A DNA stretch of 64,000 nucleotides from the NCBI GenBank assembly GCA_020536535.1, contig JAHLWZ010000187.1, forward strand, positions 187,089-251,088, written 5' to 3'. The position numbers were made by a program, and so were the translations under genes. How positions within the stretch are numbered: position 1 is the first letter of the stretch; each line of letters opens with the position of its first letter. Below are positions 11,663 to 24,261 of this stretch, one piece after another. The notes under the pieces are model-generated. The model did not search any database. It was not told the DNA's origin and worked only from the letters and a program-made list of their open reading frames with translations. The DNA is from Pelomyxa schiedti (lineage: Eukaryota; Evosea; Pelobiontida; Pelomyxidae).

Positions 11663-12529
11663 AGGAGAGTGTAATTTTTCTTCCAATAAGCGAATCCCGA
11701 TGATTGCAAGTTGGTTTAAAAATTCCGAGTCGGATTTTCGCCTTTGTGGGTCGGATTTTAAGGGCTTTAAAGGAGTGCCTGCTCTGTGGTGCAATGGTCT
11801 GAGGCGTGCGAAATTGCATCCAGAAGGAGGTGTTCAAGTTGTTTCTGGGTTGGGCTAAGGTAGGGGGAGAAGGTGCCAAAGCAGGGTGGGAATGTTTGAA
11901 GTTGAGTTTGCATTGGGTTAGACACCAAGGTAGTGTTTGACAAAGCAAAGGGAGGAATAGGTGTAGGCAAAGCAAAGGCAGAAGCTGACTGAGTGGTGCT
12001 CAATGACACAATGTTGGGTAAAATAAGTGGAGGCAAAGCATTCAATGAGGCAGATGGAAGGAAGTAGAGAAGTGCTTGGTGGCACTGAGGTGGGTAACAC
12101 AAATTGAGGCAAAGTTAAGTTGATTGGATGTGCTGGTTCTGTTGTTGGGTTGTTCTTTTTTGCTTTTTTTTGTTGTTGGACTTGATGCTGGGCTTTCAAT
12201 TGGGCAAGAAGCTCTGCAGAAATGGATAGAAAACTGTCTTTACCCATTGAAATAGAATCTCTGTGCATCTTTTGGCAATCAGCTAAAGCGGAAACACTAT
12301 GAACACGACCAAGCTTGAGCAAAAGAAATGTTGTGAAACTGAAAAACGTAAGTATGACACAAAGTAATAATTGACAACACTATGCAAAGCTAAAGCACAA
12401 CCAAGAGGAGTGCTATTTATTTGAAACTCTGGTGGCACAACCAACGCTCTCACTTGCTCATCGGAATACTTCGTTCAGAGTCGGATTTTACCACAGATGC
12501 TTTTTAAAGAAAAATAGATGAGGCTGATG
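11663..12529. other. Intergenic region with short degenerate repeats
   Basis: About 870 bases without a supportable gene. GAGTCGGATTTT-like words occur near 11728 and again near 12478, and AGGCAAAGC-like words recur between about 11940 and 12115. The minus-strand open frames here are low in complexity and match nothing I recognise. It could be the 3' flank of two convergent genes plus repeat debris. Confidence 0.4.
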
Positions 12530-15500
12530 TTAGCTCGTCTGGGTGGGTTTCAATAGGGCCTGAGCAGCCAGACACCCCTCAGCAGCTGCCCGACGGTAAA
12601 AGGTGTTCGCTACCCCAACATCCATCTTCACACCATTGCCGTATTTGTAACACGAACCAAGGTTGCACATTGCATCGGCACTTCCAGCATCAGCAGCCCT
12701 CCTGAAAAGTGACACAGCCTCGTTCATGTCCTTCTCAACACCATTCCCATTGTGGTAACACCAACCAAGGTTGTTCATTGCTTTGGCACATCCAGCATCG
12801 GCAGCCTTCCTGAAAAGTGAAACAGCCTGGTTCATGTCCTTCTCAACACCATTGCCATTTTCGTAACACAAACCAAGGTTGTTCATTGCAAGGATATTTC
12901 CAGCATCAGCAGCCCTCCTGTAAAGTGACACAGCCTGGTTCATGTCCTTCTCAACACCATTGCCATTTTCGTAACACAAACCAAGGTTGTACATTGCAAT
13001 GATATTTCCAGCATCAGCAGCCTTCCTGTAAAGTGAAACAGCCTGGTTCATGTCCTTCTCAACACCATTGCCATTTTGGTAACACAAACCAAGGCTGTTC
13101 ATTGCATTGGCACTTCCAGCATCAGCAGCCTTCCTGAAAAGTGACACAGCCTCGTTCATGTCCTTGTCAACATCATTGCCATTTTTGTAACACAAACCAA
13201 GGTTGAACATTGCATCGGAATCTCCAGCATCAGCAGCCTTCCTGTAAAGTGACACAGCCTGGTTCATGTCCTTCTCAACACCATTGCCATTTTGGTAACA
13301 CAAACCAAGGTTGTTCATTGCAGCGATACTTCTAGCATCGGCAGCCTTCCTGTAAAGTGACACAGCCTCGTTCATGTCCTTGTCAACACCATTGCCATTT
13401 TGGTAACACAAACCAAGGTTTAACATTGCATCAGCACATCCAGCATCAACAGCCTTCCTGTAAAGTGACACAGCCTCGTCCAGGTCCTTCTCAACACCTT
13501 CACCATTTTCGTAACACACACCGAGGTTGTTCATTGAATCAGCAAATCCTGCATCAGCAGCCTTCCTGAAAAGTGACACAGCCTGGTTCATGTCCTTCTC
13601 AACACCATTGCCATTGTAGTAACACAAACCAAGGTTGATCATTGCCTCGGCACATCCAGCATCAGCAGCCTTCCTGAAAAGTGACACAGCCTCGTTCATG
13701 TCCTTCTCAACACCACTGCCATTTTTGTGACACCAACCAAGGCTGTTCATTGCAGAGGCATTGCCAGCATCGGAAGCCCTTCTGAAAAGTGATGCAGCTT
13801 TGCTGGTGTCCCTGTCCACAGCAGTTCCAGCAACAAAACATGCACCAACAAGTGACATTGTGGAAGCCCACCAGAGTGTGGTTGGTTCGTTGTGTGTCAC
13901 ACAACAGCCCACGATCTGAGGGAGACCACATGATGTTGTCTTCTCCAAACAACAGCAGGCTGTCCACAAAGCAACAAAATATTGGCATGCCCCCTGTCTG
14001 CCCCACCCCTTTGCAGGGGGATCACCAAAATCACTCATGGCGGATACCAAGGCAATGAGTTCATCCCACTCTTGTGCAACACTCATCACCGTTTCCTCGG
14101 CTTTCTTCTCTTCGTGAACTTGTTGTGTTTGTGGCATCAGGGGTGGTGGTGTCACCAGCACACTGTTGGCAGCCAACAGCAGCACCCTTCGGCAATAGTC
14201 TCTCATTTCCGGAATGGAACTGGAGATCGCACGCGAAAATGCGGATGACAAGTTTGGGGGAATGAGTTGGTGCAACGCAACGTGATCATCTGCGAAAAAA
14301 CGGAGGCCATAAAGAAACAGAAGGCCAGGAAGGTAACACAGCTCTTCCTGAACCTGAACCTGAATCCGTGATGCTGATGTTCCTTTTTTTTTTTTTTGGA
14401 ATGGCATAGAGTTTGCATTTAGTGAGTGTGGAATTCATCCCCCCCCATTTGAAACAACACGCACTGTTGTTTGTGCGGCAACTCTCAAATTGTTTGAAAG
14501 CATCTGAGACAAGGTGGATGGCCGCCTCAATGTTGACTTGCTCAAACTCAAAAAGTGCCTCAAGCATAATCTTGCTTCTGGGAAATTCAAGTTGCTCATC
14601 TTTTTTTTTTATGTTTGTATGTCTGCAGGATAATATTTAATTAAAATAACTTGATTTGAGGATACGGAGTTCATCTGGGGGGGTGGGGGGGGTGGGGGGT
14701 GGAATTGGTATTGCATACATGTGCAGATGGTGAGATGGTCACTCCACATTCGTTTGCAGCAGTCTTTTTCTGAACACGACTCGATGATGTTCCTCAAAAA
14801 ATTGGATGCTGGAAATGATAGATCAGAAGATGATGGTGCCGATCGTTCTGGCCTTGTTGTTGTTGTCGTCACCTCCACAGAGGTGGTGGTGGTGGTGACC
14901 TTTCCTTGAATCAACCCCACACAGTCCTTGATTGCGTTGCTGTTGCTGCTGTCGTTGTCGTCGCCGTCAACACAGCCGATGTTGCAGATGTGCCTCATCC
15001 TGAGTGCAGTTAAAACCAATTCAGGGAGAGTTGTTCTGTGGCTCTGGTTGATGGCTCTCTCGAATTCTAAATCTGTGTGTGTGAACGAAGCCTTCCCTGA
15101 GACTGCTGCTCGTATTCCCTTTCTCGCCACACCACTTCCATGAACTGCAGATGCAGATGCACCAGAAGAAAGTAAATAATGAAGAATCAACAACGCTGGT
15201 GAGAACAACGGCTCAACATCGAGAGCTCTGTGGAGAGTGTCACAACAGTCCTTTGTCGAGTGGCCATGCAGAATCTGGCAAAGAGCCTTTGCCGTTAGTC
15301 TCCCTTTTTTTTTTTTGTTTTAAATTGGCATGACACACGCACACACATCAATTTTAACATCACAAAAGCTCGGAAACGCAACCTGGATCATCATTGTCTC
15401 TGTTTGCCATTGGTTCCAAGAGAGTGTAAAACGAGAGCTGTTCCTGAGGACTCGGATCGGGAACCACAGTTTCCAACAGTTTGGATGCATCCAAAAGGGG

Positions 15501-16939
15501 AATCCTTTTTGCGGGGTCACACTCAAGCAACCCGCGCACAATGTGGCACAACTCCCTCGGGAATTCCGGCGGTCTCATTGGAAACTGCTCCTCACTCTGA
15601 ACTGAAAAGTCAACCTGGCCGGTTGGACCATAAGCTGCCGGGTATCCTGGCAGTGGATGCTGACCACCCATTGCAAGTTCAAACAAAATGCATCCAAGTT
15701 CAAACGATGGTTGCTGGGGTTTTGGTTTTGGTTTTGGAAAGGTGAGAGGTGAGAGCGAGCGACGGAATCAGGGTGTGTGGTGTGTGAGAGAGTGTGTGTG
15801 GTTAAATCGCACACACCTTTCCACAAGGCAACCTTGGACAGCGATCTGGGTGCTGCGTGTAAAGTGCAATTCCGTTGAGAATTTCTGGTGCAAGGTGAGA
15901 CTGATTCCCCACTGTCCCAACAAAGCACCCTGTTTCCCTCTCAAGTGATCCGTTTGGGAATTTCTTTGCACATCCAAGGTCAATCACAATGACTTGTTCT
16001 TTGTTCTTTTGTTGTTGTTTTTTTTTTGTTAACCCCGATTGACGTACAGTTGGTTGGTTGGTTGATTGATTGAGGGTTGTTGTTGTTGGTTGTGTGTTGT
16101 GTTGACACAAGACACACACCGAAGAGACAACGATGTTGTCCAACTTCATGTCAAAGTGGATGGTTCGGTTCCTGAAGAGATGAACAAGGGCTGCACAGAT
16201 ATCCCTCGAGTACTTGTGAACAACACACCACGGTGTTGTTGTTGTTGTTGTTGCTGTTGTGAGAGCCTGCTGCTGTGTGCCAGTGGGTTGGTTGAGCTGT
16301 TTCAGGAAATGGTCAAGGGTCTCTGAGTGATACTCCAGGACAATCCACACACACGCGTGTATCCTTTGCCTCACTGGATCAAATGCCGACTCCTTTGGAA
16401 CTGGTGGGAGCAGGTCAAAATACTCCTGAGGGGGCCTGTCGGTGAAGTGGCAGAAATACTGGTTCACATTTGGGTGTGCATCAAGAGTTGATGACACAAG
16501 GTATTCATTCTTCATCCAATGCGTCATAAATTGGGGGGATAAAAAAAAAAGGTGGAATTTTAAAGAACACACCTCAAATGCATTTGAGACTGAACTGGTG
16601 CGCACACCCCAATAATTGAAGGGCACCTTGAGCACGTATGATTGATCCCTGAAGAACTCAGGGTGCCCTTCCCCAATGCACTTCGCCTCGTAAACGATCC
16701 CTTCCAGTCCAAGGTCAATTGTTGTTGACAACGAAACAACTGAAAATATGGTGGTGTGGTGGCGTACCGTTGCAACCGTGTGCGATCTTCCTCACCAGTT
16801 TGAAATTCCGAGCCACCACGACGCTCGTGGCCGCGTTGGGAACGTCCGACCGTTTGGCAGTTTCGGCCAACCGAGTGAAGAACGATGTGCGCTCGATCTG
16901 AACGCGTTGGAAGGCCTCGCGGCCCACCACGGAACTCAT
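12530..16939 (-). CDS. Atypical protein kinase fused to Sel1 repeats
   Basis: I read one minus-strand gene. The 5' half is a protein kinase: GLEGIVYEAK (glycine loop, joined across an intron near 16730), VLKVPF, HFDMKLDN replacing HRDxKxxN, VIDLGCAKKF with DLG for DFG, SHLAPEIL, then LGCILFELAMGGQHP. The catalytic HFD lacks the Arg. A helical linker follows. The 3' part (12540-13810) has 11 full and one partial 36-residue Sel1 repeats of type AVSLFRKAADAG..AMNNLG.CY.NGNGVEKDMN, a TPR-like scaffold. Every intron I need (near 16560, 16000, 15770, 15320, 14640 and 14400) keeps phase, including the one that removes the kinase stop at 15360 and joins it to the linker. If that junction is wrong, these are two adjacent genes. 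Confidence 0.65.
12540..13810 (-). repeat. Tandem 108-bp coding repeats (Sel1 units)
   Basis: About twelve head-to-tail copies of a 108-base unit encoding one Sel1 repeat each. Blocks such as CACAGCCT.GTTCATGTCCTT recur almost unchanged, and neighbouring units are far more alike in DNA than the protein fold requires. This points to recent tandem duplication or gene conversion. Confidence 0.9.
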
Positions 16940-17589
16940 TGTTTTTCACAATGTAGTTTATGTCTATAACAGAGACACCAAGAGAGTTCACTGACAGTGC
17001 TCCCTCGGTTAACCGTACCAACTCTACCCAAAAAACACAAGAAAATTCTGGATCTGGTACGGATGTCAAAATCATGTCGAACCAGGGGGAGAAGGTACTG
17101 GGACTGAGGAAACCCAAAAAGTGGCAGTAACCGGACAGGTGCCGGAAAAAAAAAGTTCCATGGACCAGATTGTATCATTCTCCTAAATTGATTACAAAAA
17201 ACCTGTTTGATTGTGGGCAAACTGTTGTAGTATGTGGTAGTGCATAAGAAGTTGTGGCATGATGGTTTCGAGGTCTAACACACATCCCCAATCACCATTG
17301 TGTACTTCTGCAAAGTACACGAGCTCGGACTTCGGAGATTCAGACTCGATCTGAGAGATCGCAGGAGATCTTGATTGATTACCAGAACGGGACTCCGAGA
17401 GGAAACATCACACCGGCAACACACCGGCCACACAAACAGTCCCACCAAGGCTTTCTTCTGAAAATTGGAACTCCACAAGGGGTAATCTCTTCTCTGGTGA
17501 AACAAGACCATACATTTTATACATCAACTCAGAAAGAGAAGATTGAAGATTGTGCATGAATTGACTGAAGGTGTGCTCAGGGCAGTGCT
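16940..17589. other. Intergenic region upstream of the kinase-Sel1 gene
   Basis: About 650 bases with only short, unsupported open frames on both strands. It should hold the kinase gene promoter. The stretch near 17320-17380 is rich in GATC and GAGATC words, without a clear hairpin. Nothing else is seen. Confidence 0.35.
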
Positions 17590-19230
17590 AAAACCACCAA
17601 AAAAGGGTGGTACCACAGTTTTTTTTTTGTTTTAACTGTTTATAGCATATCTGGGGATTTCTCATTTCTCTTCTGAATTGCTGGTGACATTACAAGCTGC
17701 ACTGCATCTCACTGACACAGACCTACAGCTTGCAGGAAAGTCATCTGCAAGTGCACGAAGGAAAGCCATCTCTGACTGGGCTGCAAAAACTGGAAACACG
17801 GAAACAACAAAAACAGCTGTGGCTTCTATCAAAGAAAAGCAAGCACAAGCTGTTCCTCAGCAACAGCCACGCAAACACAGACCTTCAGCTTCACAAGTGG
17901 CACCCAATCCCAAGGAGACTGTATCTCTTGTACAGATCTGTTTGTCTTGGATGTTTCCTTGCCTCTCTGAAGCATTTGGTTGTGTACAGTTGTGGTCAAG
18001 GGAACTTGCATCCAAACTTGTAACAATTCAACGAGTGTGAGGGAATAAGTAGAATGTATGGCTTCCTAGATAGCACATTTGGGAGTGTTCTTGTTTTCAA
18101 TCATGAGCTGACAGGTATTAAAAACAACACTTTACAATGCGACTTTGCTGTTTCAGTACCTGCACCCCATGTTCTTGAACTGGGACCTCTTTCCTCATAC
18201 CCAAAGCACTGCCAGGAGTGTGCAAAGCTGTATCGCATTGCTTATGATATCCATTGCTACCAACAGAGAAAAACTAGTGGGTCACTCTGCTGGATGAAAA
18301 AAACTATGACAGCAAGTCAGTGCCGGGTAGTCAATCTTTTAGAATCAGAAAAGCAACCACTACAAAAAAAGGTTAATGCATTGACAATGGAACTTGAACA
18401 TACCCAGCTTGTCTTAGCAAACAGAACTTCAAAAGAGTGCCTTGTGCATGACTTACTTGCTGTGCTGAATTTGGAGTACCAACAGGGGTCCCTGAACTTT
18501 TGTGAGATACTAGTTAAGTCTTTACTTGAGTACCTGCAGTTGAAAGACAGAAGACAGATCCGGTATACAGCAGAGATGACTAATTGGGGTCAGGTTCTTT
18601 ATACAATATGCGGAAAGACTGGATATGAACACATTCGCGGATATGTAACAGGAGGAAGTAGGGGTCACCCCACCATCAAAAGAGAAAATGGGCCTTCCTC
18701 TACCTTCAGTCAGTAGCCTACAAAAAGAATAACACCACCAAACTTCAGTACAAGTGATGCAGCAATAAGGGTGTAGTTCTTCCTGGTGGAATTAGCTTTG
18801 ATGGTGTTGAAGTGCGGAAAGGGCTAGAGAGGGATATGTCATCACAGATGCTTATTGGGTCTACACAGGGAGGGATCCCTATTGAAAATATAAGCAACCT
18901 TCAAAAGGTGAATGAAGATACCTTTTCATCAGAGGCTCCACACAGCAATAGCAGTTCAGAGATTAGCCTTGCCTCAGAGATACTGCAGGTTGCCTGGGTT
19001 GGGTGGAATGGCACTGCACAAGAATGCATTTTCGAAATCCCTATTTGTGGAATGAGTAATAGAAAAATAAGGCAAGTTGTACTACAGATTTTGCAAGCAC
19101 TAAAAGTGGCTGATATACCAACACTGTGGGTCTCTAGTGATGGGTGGAATAAAGGAGCCTGTAACAATCTAATGGACCCACTGGTGAAAGCATTGCAGCA
19201 ACATTAGAATTCGTCATGTTTCTCACATGG
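17590..19230 (+). mobile_element. Decayed DNA transposon with P-element/THAP9-like transposase
   Basis: Three plus-strand open frames (17678-18040, 18054-18716 and about 18777-19207) read as pieces of one transposase. The second has RYTAEMTNWGQVLYTICGKT followed by GHPTIK, the RYxxExxxWAxxLY segment that precedes the catalytic core in P-element/THAP9-type transposases. The third starts GGISFDGVEVRKGL, a likely first catalytic Asp, and has IPTLWVSSDGWNKG, a likely second. Stops and frame changes lie between the pieces, and no full-length frame can be restored with ordinary introns. The left end carries GGTACCACAG plus a T run and TTAACTGTTTAT, also found at 38.4 kb. No matching right terminal repeat was found by eye. 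Confidence 0.6.
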
Positions 19231-19535
19231 AGAAGCTCTTCCGGAACTACTTGCTAAATTACTTCGCCTGAAAACACACATGGAGTCTGAACATCACAGA
19301 CCGTTCTCCTACCCACCCCCGGCAGACCACTCGTGGAGTTACATTGAGCTTGAGGGTCGATTGGCACCGACGGTACAACACACAACCCTCTACAACCAGC
19401 CAAACGCCACACAACCGCCGCACGGCTCGCCATCACCAGTGATTGGTTTTCTGTTTTGTTGGAGTTTGTTGATCAAACGTGTGGAAAAGGTATCAACCAG
19501 GCTTCTCTCTTTGGAACGTTGGAAAGCAAACCAAA

Positions 19536-22500
19536 ATGGGATTCTTAGTAATAAAGGAAAAAGATATCGTGAGGCTCAGGAACATTGTCGGTTTTTTTAT
19601 GTCGCTCAAAGCGCCTCCTTCAGCGAACCAAAGAGCCGTTGTCGAACTTAGCAGCACCCCGGTGGGTCGGTACAATGTGATGCTTTTGGGTGACAACACT
19701 CCTGGAAGGGTATGTGGTGCTTGTTGGTTTGTTTGTGTTGTTTGTTTGTTTTGTTGTTGATACTCGACACACCTTGTTAAGACATAGGCTATGTGTCTTT
19801 ATTTTGTTGCGTTGTGACCACCAGCCACCAGATGGCTCTTGTTGAGGAGATGAAGGCACTACACATTGGGCCACTGCCAACTCCCAGGACTGAGGAGTAT
19901 TCCGCACCGGGAGCACCTGGGTGTTCCTCATGGGACCTTTTATACCACTCTTGCGGTACGTTGGTATGTGTTGGCAGTGTATTTGTAATTTTGGACTCTG
20001 ATATTCACGGATGTTTTCCTATTTGAAAATAGAGGGGCTTCTGGTTGGAGTCACACTCAATGGTGAGACTTTCCACTTCCTCTGGGCATTTTTCATCAGT
20101 TTTCAAAAAAACAAAGATGTGTCTAATATGTGGGGTGACTGGAACAGGCCGTACAAGTATGATTCAAAAGCTGATGCTGCAATTTTGTGTTTCTCATTGC
20201 GGAGCAATGACACTCTGAACAGTGTCAGAAACAAGGTTATAAATCAATACTTCCACACTTTTTACCATGGGCATTTGAAACAGTGGTTTCCTGAAATATT
20301 CAACAACAAGCGTGGTGTCCCCTGCTTCCTTGTTGGACTGAATCATGATATCCCTACCTCTCCCTATTATAAACACACTCCAGTGACACATCAGCAAGGA
20401 ATTCAAGTATTTTTGTTTCTATCTTCTTCCTTTTTGAAATGTCTCAAAAGGCAGCCCGTGATATTGGGGCTGTTTATTATTACGAAGTTGAGAATGCTTC
20501 TGCAGTTGTCAAATCACTGATATCACGACTGGTTCACACTCTCCAGCACCCCATCTCATGCAACACTGATAAGTGGGAGAGCCTTGAGCTGTCCTATACC
20601 AGGTAATCTTGTGCAAAGGATGATTATTCTTTCTCACTGTTAAACTCCACAACGCAAACCAAGTTATGGGCACGTCTGCTCAGTGCATAACGATCACCTA
20701 TACATTTTTGGAGGTGGCCCAAATAGTGCTCAAACAACCGAAGGTATCTCATTTGACCTGAATTCTAGAACTCGCACTTCCATGTCTGATCCACGTGGCG
20801 AGTGCACGAGATTCCCTGCACACTGTGCATCAAGTGATGGGAGATATGTTTACTTTTATGGTGGAAGGAAATTCACAGTACCCGTAAACTCATTCAATGT
20901 TTTTGATGCCGAGAATCATTCGTGGAATAAATTGAATCCTCCCGTAGATCGCCCTGCCACCTATGGAGCAAGCCTTTGCTTGTGCGTTGTCTTATGTGAT
21001 TTTACAGCCGTTTATGTCCTCCTGTTTTCGAACTAACTTCGCCCAAGGTTTCGCAACAGTCTCTTTCTTTTTGGTGGATCTCACGACCCCGGTGCCTCTA
21101 GTAGTCTCTATGGTAGTTATTCCTTTCCTGTCTGGAGAAGTGACTTATCTTCCATGTAAAACGGCAGTCTATAAGCTGGATACACAGACGTGGAGTGCAA
21201 TTCCTCCCAGAAATGCTGCCCCTGAACCTCGTTATCATCACAGTGCCTTTGTCAAGTGCCTTTTCCTCTCATTTATCATTGCTTTTTTAAACACCACAAA
21301 AGGGGAAACAAGATGTTTATTCTATGTGGAATTGGGGAGAAAAATGTGAAATACAATGACGTTTGGACCACTAATCTCCTGGAAGCTTCTGCATTCGGCC
21401 GGGCAACTTGGGTGAAGGTCACATGCCAAGGGACGCCTCCCACGCCACAACGCGGACATGCAGGGTGCTTGTTGACTGAAGATATGTTTATGTTTGTTGG
21501 TTCAACAAACTCAAATCCCTCTGCCGAATTTTTCAAGTGAGTGAATCCCTGACTCACCCAAGTAATGATATTAATTCATACACCTCTGGTCAAATACTGA
21601 TGATTAGCATTTTTCCGAGTAGTTCTATCCAATAATATCATACTAATAATTATTGTGATAATATCGAGTTACTGTGAATAACCACAGGTTTCAGATTTGA
21701 CACAAACACATTCACATGGACGAAATTATTGCTTCCTTATTCACCACGCTCCAGAGAGGTTGAAATTCATTTTTACACACTCCCTCTCAAACATAACCAG
21801 TTTTTTGGGATTGCCTCATGGAGGCAGCATGTTATACTCATTGGTGGGATGATACGAGACACTTCATCTGCAGTTTTGTCTGATTGCCACATCTCATTCA
21901 CACCATCGTTGTTTGCTACACCTCCAAAAACAAGTGCCTCTACTACCACAAATGGCGCATCACTTGTGTCATCATCACTTCCACAAGATCACTCTTCACC
22001 TGTTCAACTTCCACAAGACTGTTGGGTACAAATTACATCCTACCTGGAACCAGAAACAATCTGCCTGCTGGGAGCTGTACTTCACACTTCCTGCTCAATC
22101 AACCTCACTCCCAGAAAAAGGTTTCACGAACTTTGTACAAGATTTGCGTCAGCGATTTGGTGTGGAGGAGGTTTTTGCCTGTTGAATTTCACTCTCAAAC
22201 ATGTCTGAAAACCTTATGTATGTGTCCAGTCAAATTCCTTTTGCTAACCACAATGAAGGTATTCCCATGTGGAAAAATGCAACTCCATTGGCAGCTATGT
22301 ATAATGTTCCAAGATACACCGTATGTCTTCACATTTTAAATTAAATGGTGATATCATTGTTATTTAATAACATTTACCAAAACAACAGGGACCTGAGTCA
22401 CCGTCTTGTTTCCTTGGTGATGGACAAATTCTGATGGCTGATGGAACCACCAAGTCTAAAACATCCTCACCCAACTTCCGACTCACAGTTTCCAACAGAC

Positions 22501-23212
22501 CAGTGAGGGACGTGGAGGAAGGAGATTGTGTCATGACAGAACTAATGCGTGGCCGAAAAGTGGAGCAAGTGAGGGCACATCATCGTTCCAATCCTCTGAG
22601 GCTTGTATTTTTGAATGGCGTTGGTCTGACAACAGGACACCCAATCTGGCAAGTAGGTCACCAACCGAATTGGCACACTGACGCAGGTTAGTTTTTGCTC
22701 TTCCGGAATTGCAACTATATCTCCTTGTGAACGCTGGGTGCCATTCACACACTCCCATCCCCCAAATATCAAGTTTTTACAACAAAATTCATGAGTACAC
22801 AGGAGAGTGGGTGCGTGCTTGTGATTCCAAGTCAGCAGAGATGAGGGTTGTTGAAAACCCCATTCTTTATGACTTTGTTCTTGCTGGTGGTCCTGTGGTG
22901 TGTCTGTGGCTTTCATAATCCCCACTAAATGAATTAAGGGTAATACAAACGCACACCACAATAAACCAAATTATTAATTTGCCCACAGGAGCCTGACCAC
23001 AGTGTCATCATCAACACCGTTATTGTATGTACACTTGGGAAAGACTGTGGGCCAAACTTCAGGAACAGGTTCCCAAAGTCTGACCTCATGTATGTGTAGT
23101 AGTATCTCTCTTTTTACGATTTTTGCTCTCCAACAAACAAGCAACTCACAGGTATGGCAGTGGCTTTTGGGCCTCCTATAGCAACAAACGCAGCATTGAA
23201 ACAACAGAGTGA
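19536..23212 (+). CDS. Degenerate Rho-like GTPase / kelch / F-box / Hint multidomain protein
   Basis: The first part is Rho-like: VMLLGDNTPGR in the P-loop position without the GK[ST], EGLLVGVTLNGETFHF, ADAAILCFSLRS, KWFPEI, CFLVGLNHDI where TKxD is expected, and HQQGIQAARDIGAVYYYEVE. Nucleotide-binding residues are lost, so it looks like a pseudoGTPase. Kelch repeats follow (YGHVCSVHNDHLYIFGG; FLFGGSHDPG; FILCGIGEKN). An F-box comes next: LPQDCWVQITSYLEPETICLLGAVSR, joined by an intron near 22075. A Hint domain follows (CFLGDGQILMADGT, LTTGHPIW, EPDHSVIINTVIVCTLGKDCGPN). Most introns keep phase from 19536 to the F-box. The F-box to Hint junction near 22160-22230 and one inside Hint near 22680-22790 are unsettled, so Hint might belong to an overlapping second gene. 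Confidence 0.65.
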
Positions 23213-23361
23213 CTTCAACAACTAAAAGGTTCCTTGTTGTGCTTTACTATTGGGCAATTCTAAGAACAATTGTTGTTGATCGAACCTTTTCCCCCATCAT
23301 TTTCGACCCGTCGCCCACAAAGAAAAACAAAAAAACAACAACAAAAAAAACAGAAACCCTC

Positions 23362-24261
23362 ATGCAAAGGACACTCGTGCTTCTCAAGTCGGACGCCGTC
23401 GTGAGGAAACAAGCAGGAGTCGAGGCCGTGCGGCGCCTCCTCTCGATGTGCGCCCCCCCCGCGACGCCGGCGGGCCCGACGGCGCCCACGGCCGCGGCCG
23501 CGGACGCGTGCCGCTTCGCTTGCTTCGCCGAGGTCGCGCACGTGCCGAGGGAGCTGGCGTGCCTGCACTACTACGAGCACGTCGCCCGGGGGTTCTACAG
23601 CTTCATCGTGGAGTACCTCGCGAGCCCCTACGGCGTCGTGGTGATGGTGCTCGAGGGCAACAACGTGGTCCAGAGGGTCAGGGACATGCTGGGGCCTACT
23701 TTCGTCGACAAGGCAATGCTGGAGGAAGGTGTGTTTCTTTGGAAAATTATCAATCAATGCTTGTGTAGTGTTGGGCTTTTTATTTGGTTTTGCTATGTAT
23801 ACGAGATACGCGTGTGCGCGCGTATATGTTTTCAGTATTTTAGTAACACAGCCATTTAATAACGAGATATGAATTTGTATCTTGGGATTCAATGTGCTCC
23901 CCTCACTAAACGATTGATAGGATGCCTTCGCGGACAGCATGGTGTTATGGCCGGAATGAATTTGTGCCATGCATCTGACTCCCCAGCAAGTGGCGAGCGC
24001 GAGTGCTCATTGTGGCTTTCCGCACTGAGCCTGCAGTGCGATGTGGCCAATGCCGGCAAGCTTGCCGAGGCCTACGTTGCCAAGTGGGACGGGAAGCTCC
24101 CGATTATGTCGGCACAGTTCCATGAGGTGTGTGCTCCAATGCTTGACCAGGTGAGGAAGATGCGCGAGCTGTTCAAGGCTGAGGGTGGTGATGCCATCTC
24201 TGATGATGACGCTAAGGCCATGGTGAGGCTGGCTCTCTTGGCCCTAGTCAACAGGATGTGA
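23362..24261 (+). CDS. Nucleoside diphosphate kinase (NME)-like protein with C-terminal extension
   Basis: One intron of about 190 bases (about 23728-23919) joins two exons. The N-terminus QRTLVLLKSDAV matches the NDPK start, with KSD where KPD is usual. FYSFIVEYL, VVMVLEGNNVVQRVRDMLGPT and then NLCHASDSPASGEREC follow; the last holds the active-site His and the Ser-Asp of NxxHxSDS. An Ala/Pro-rich, GC-rich insert of about 20 residues interrupts the first third. About 70 residues after the domain match nothing I know. It probably transfers phosphate between nucleotides through phospho-His, but the KPD change and the insert make it a divergent member. Confidence 0.82.

Noticed and set aside
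12540-13810. CRISPR-like regular repeats
   Set aside because: The period is 108 bases with no unique spacers, and the units encode Sel1 repeats in one open frame.
15360-15686. Kinase C-terminal exon as the true end of the gene
   Set aside because: The stop at 15360 can be spliced out by a GTGATG..GGGAG intron that keeps phase into the helical linker. I kept the fused model but note that the two-gene reading remains possible.
23260-23970. Minus-strand 236-codon Arg-rich frame
   Set aside because: It lies opposite the GC-rich NDP-kinase exon, has no motifs and runs through that gene's intron.
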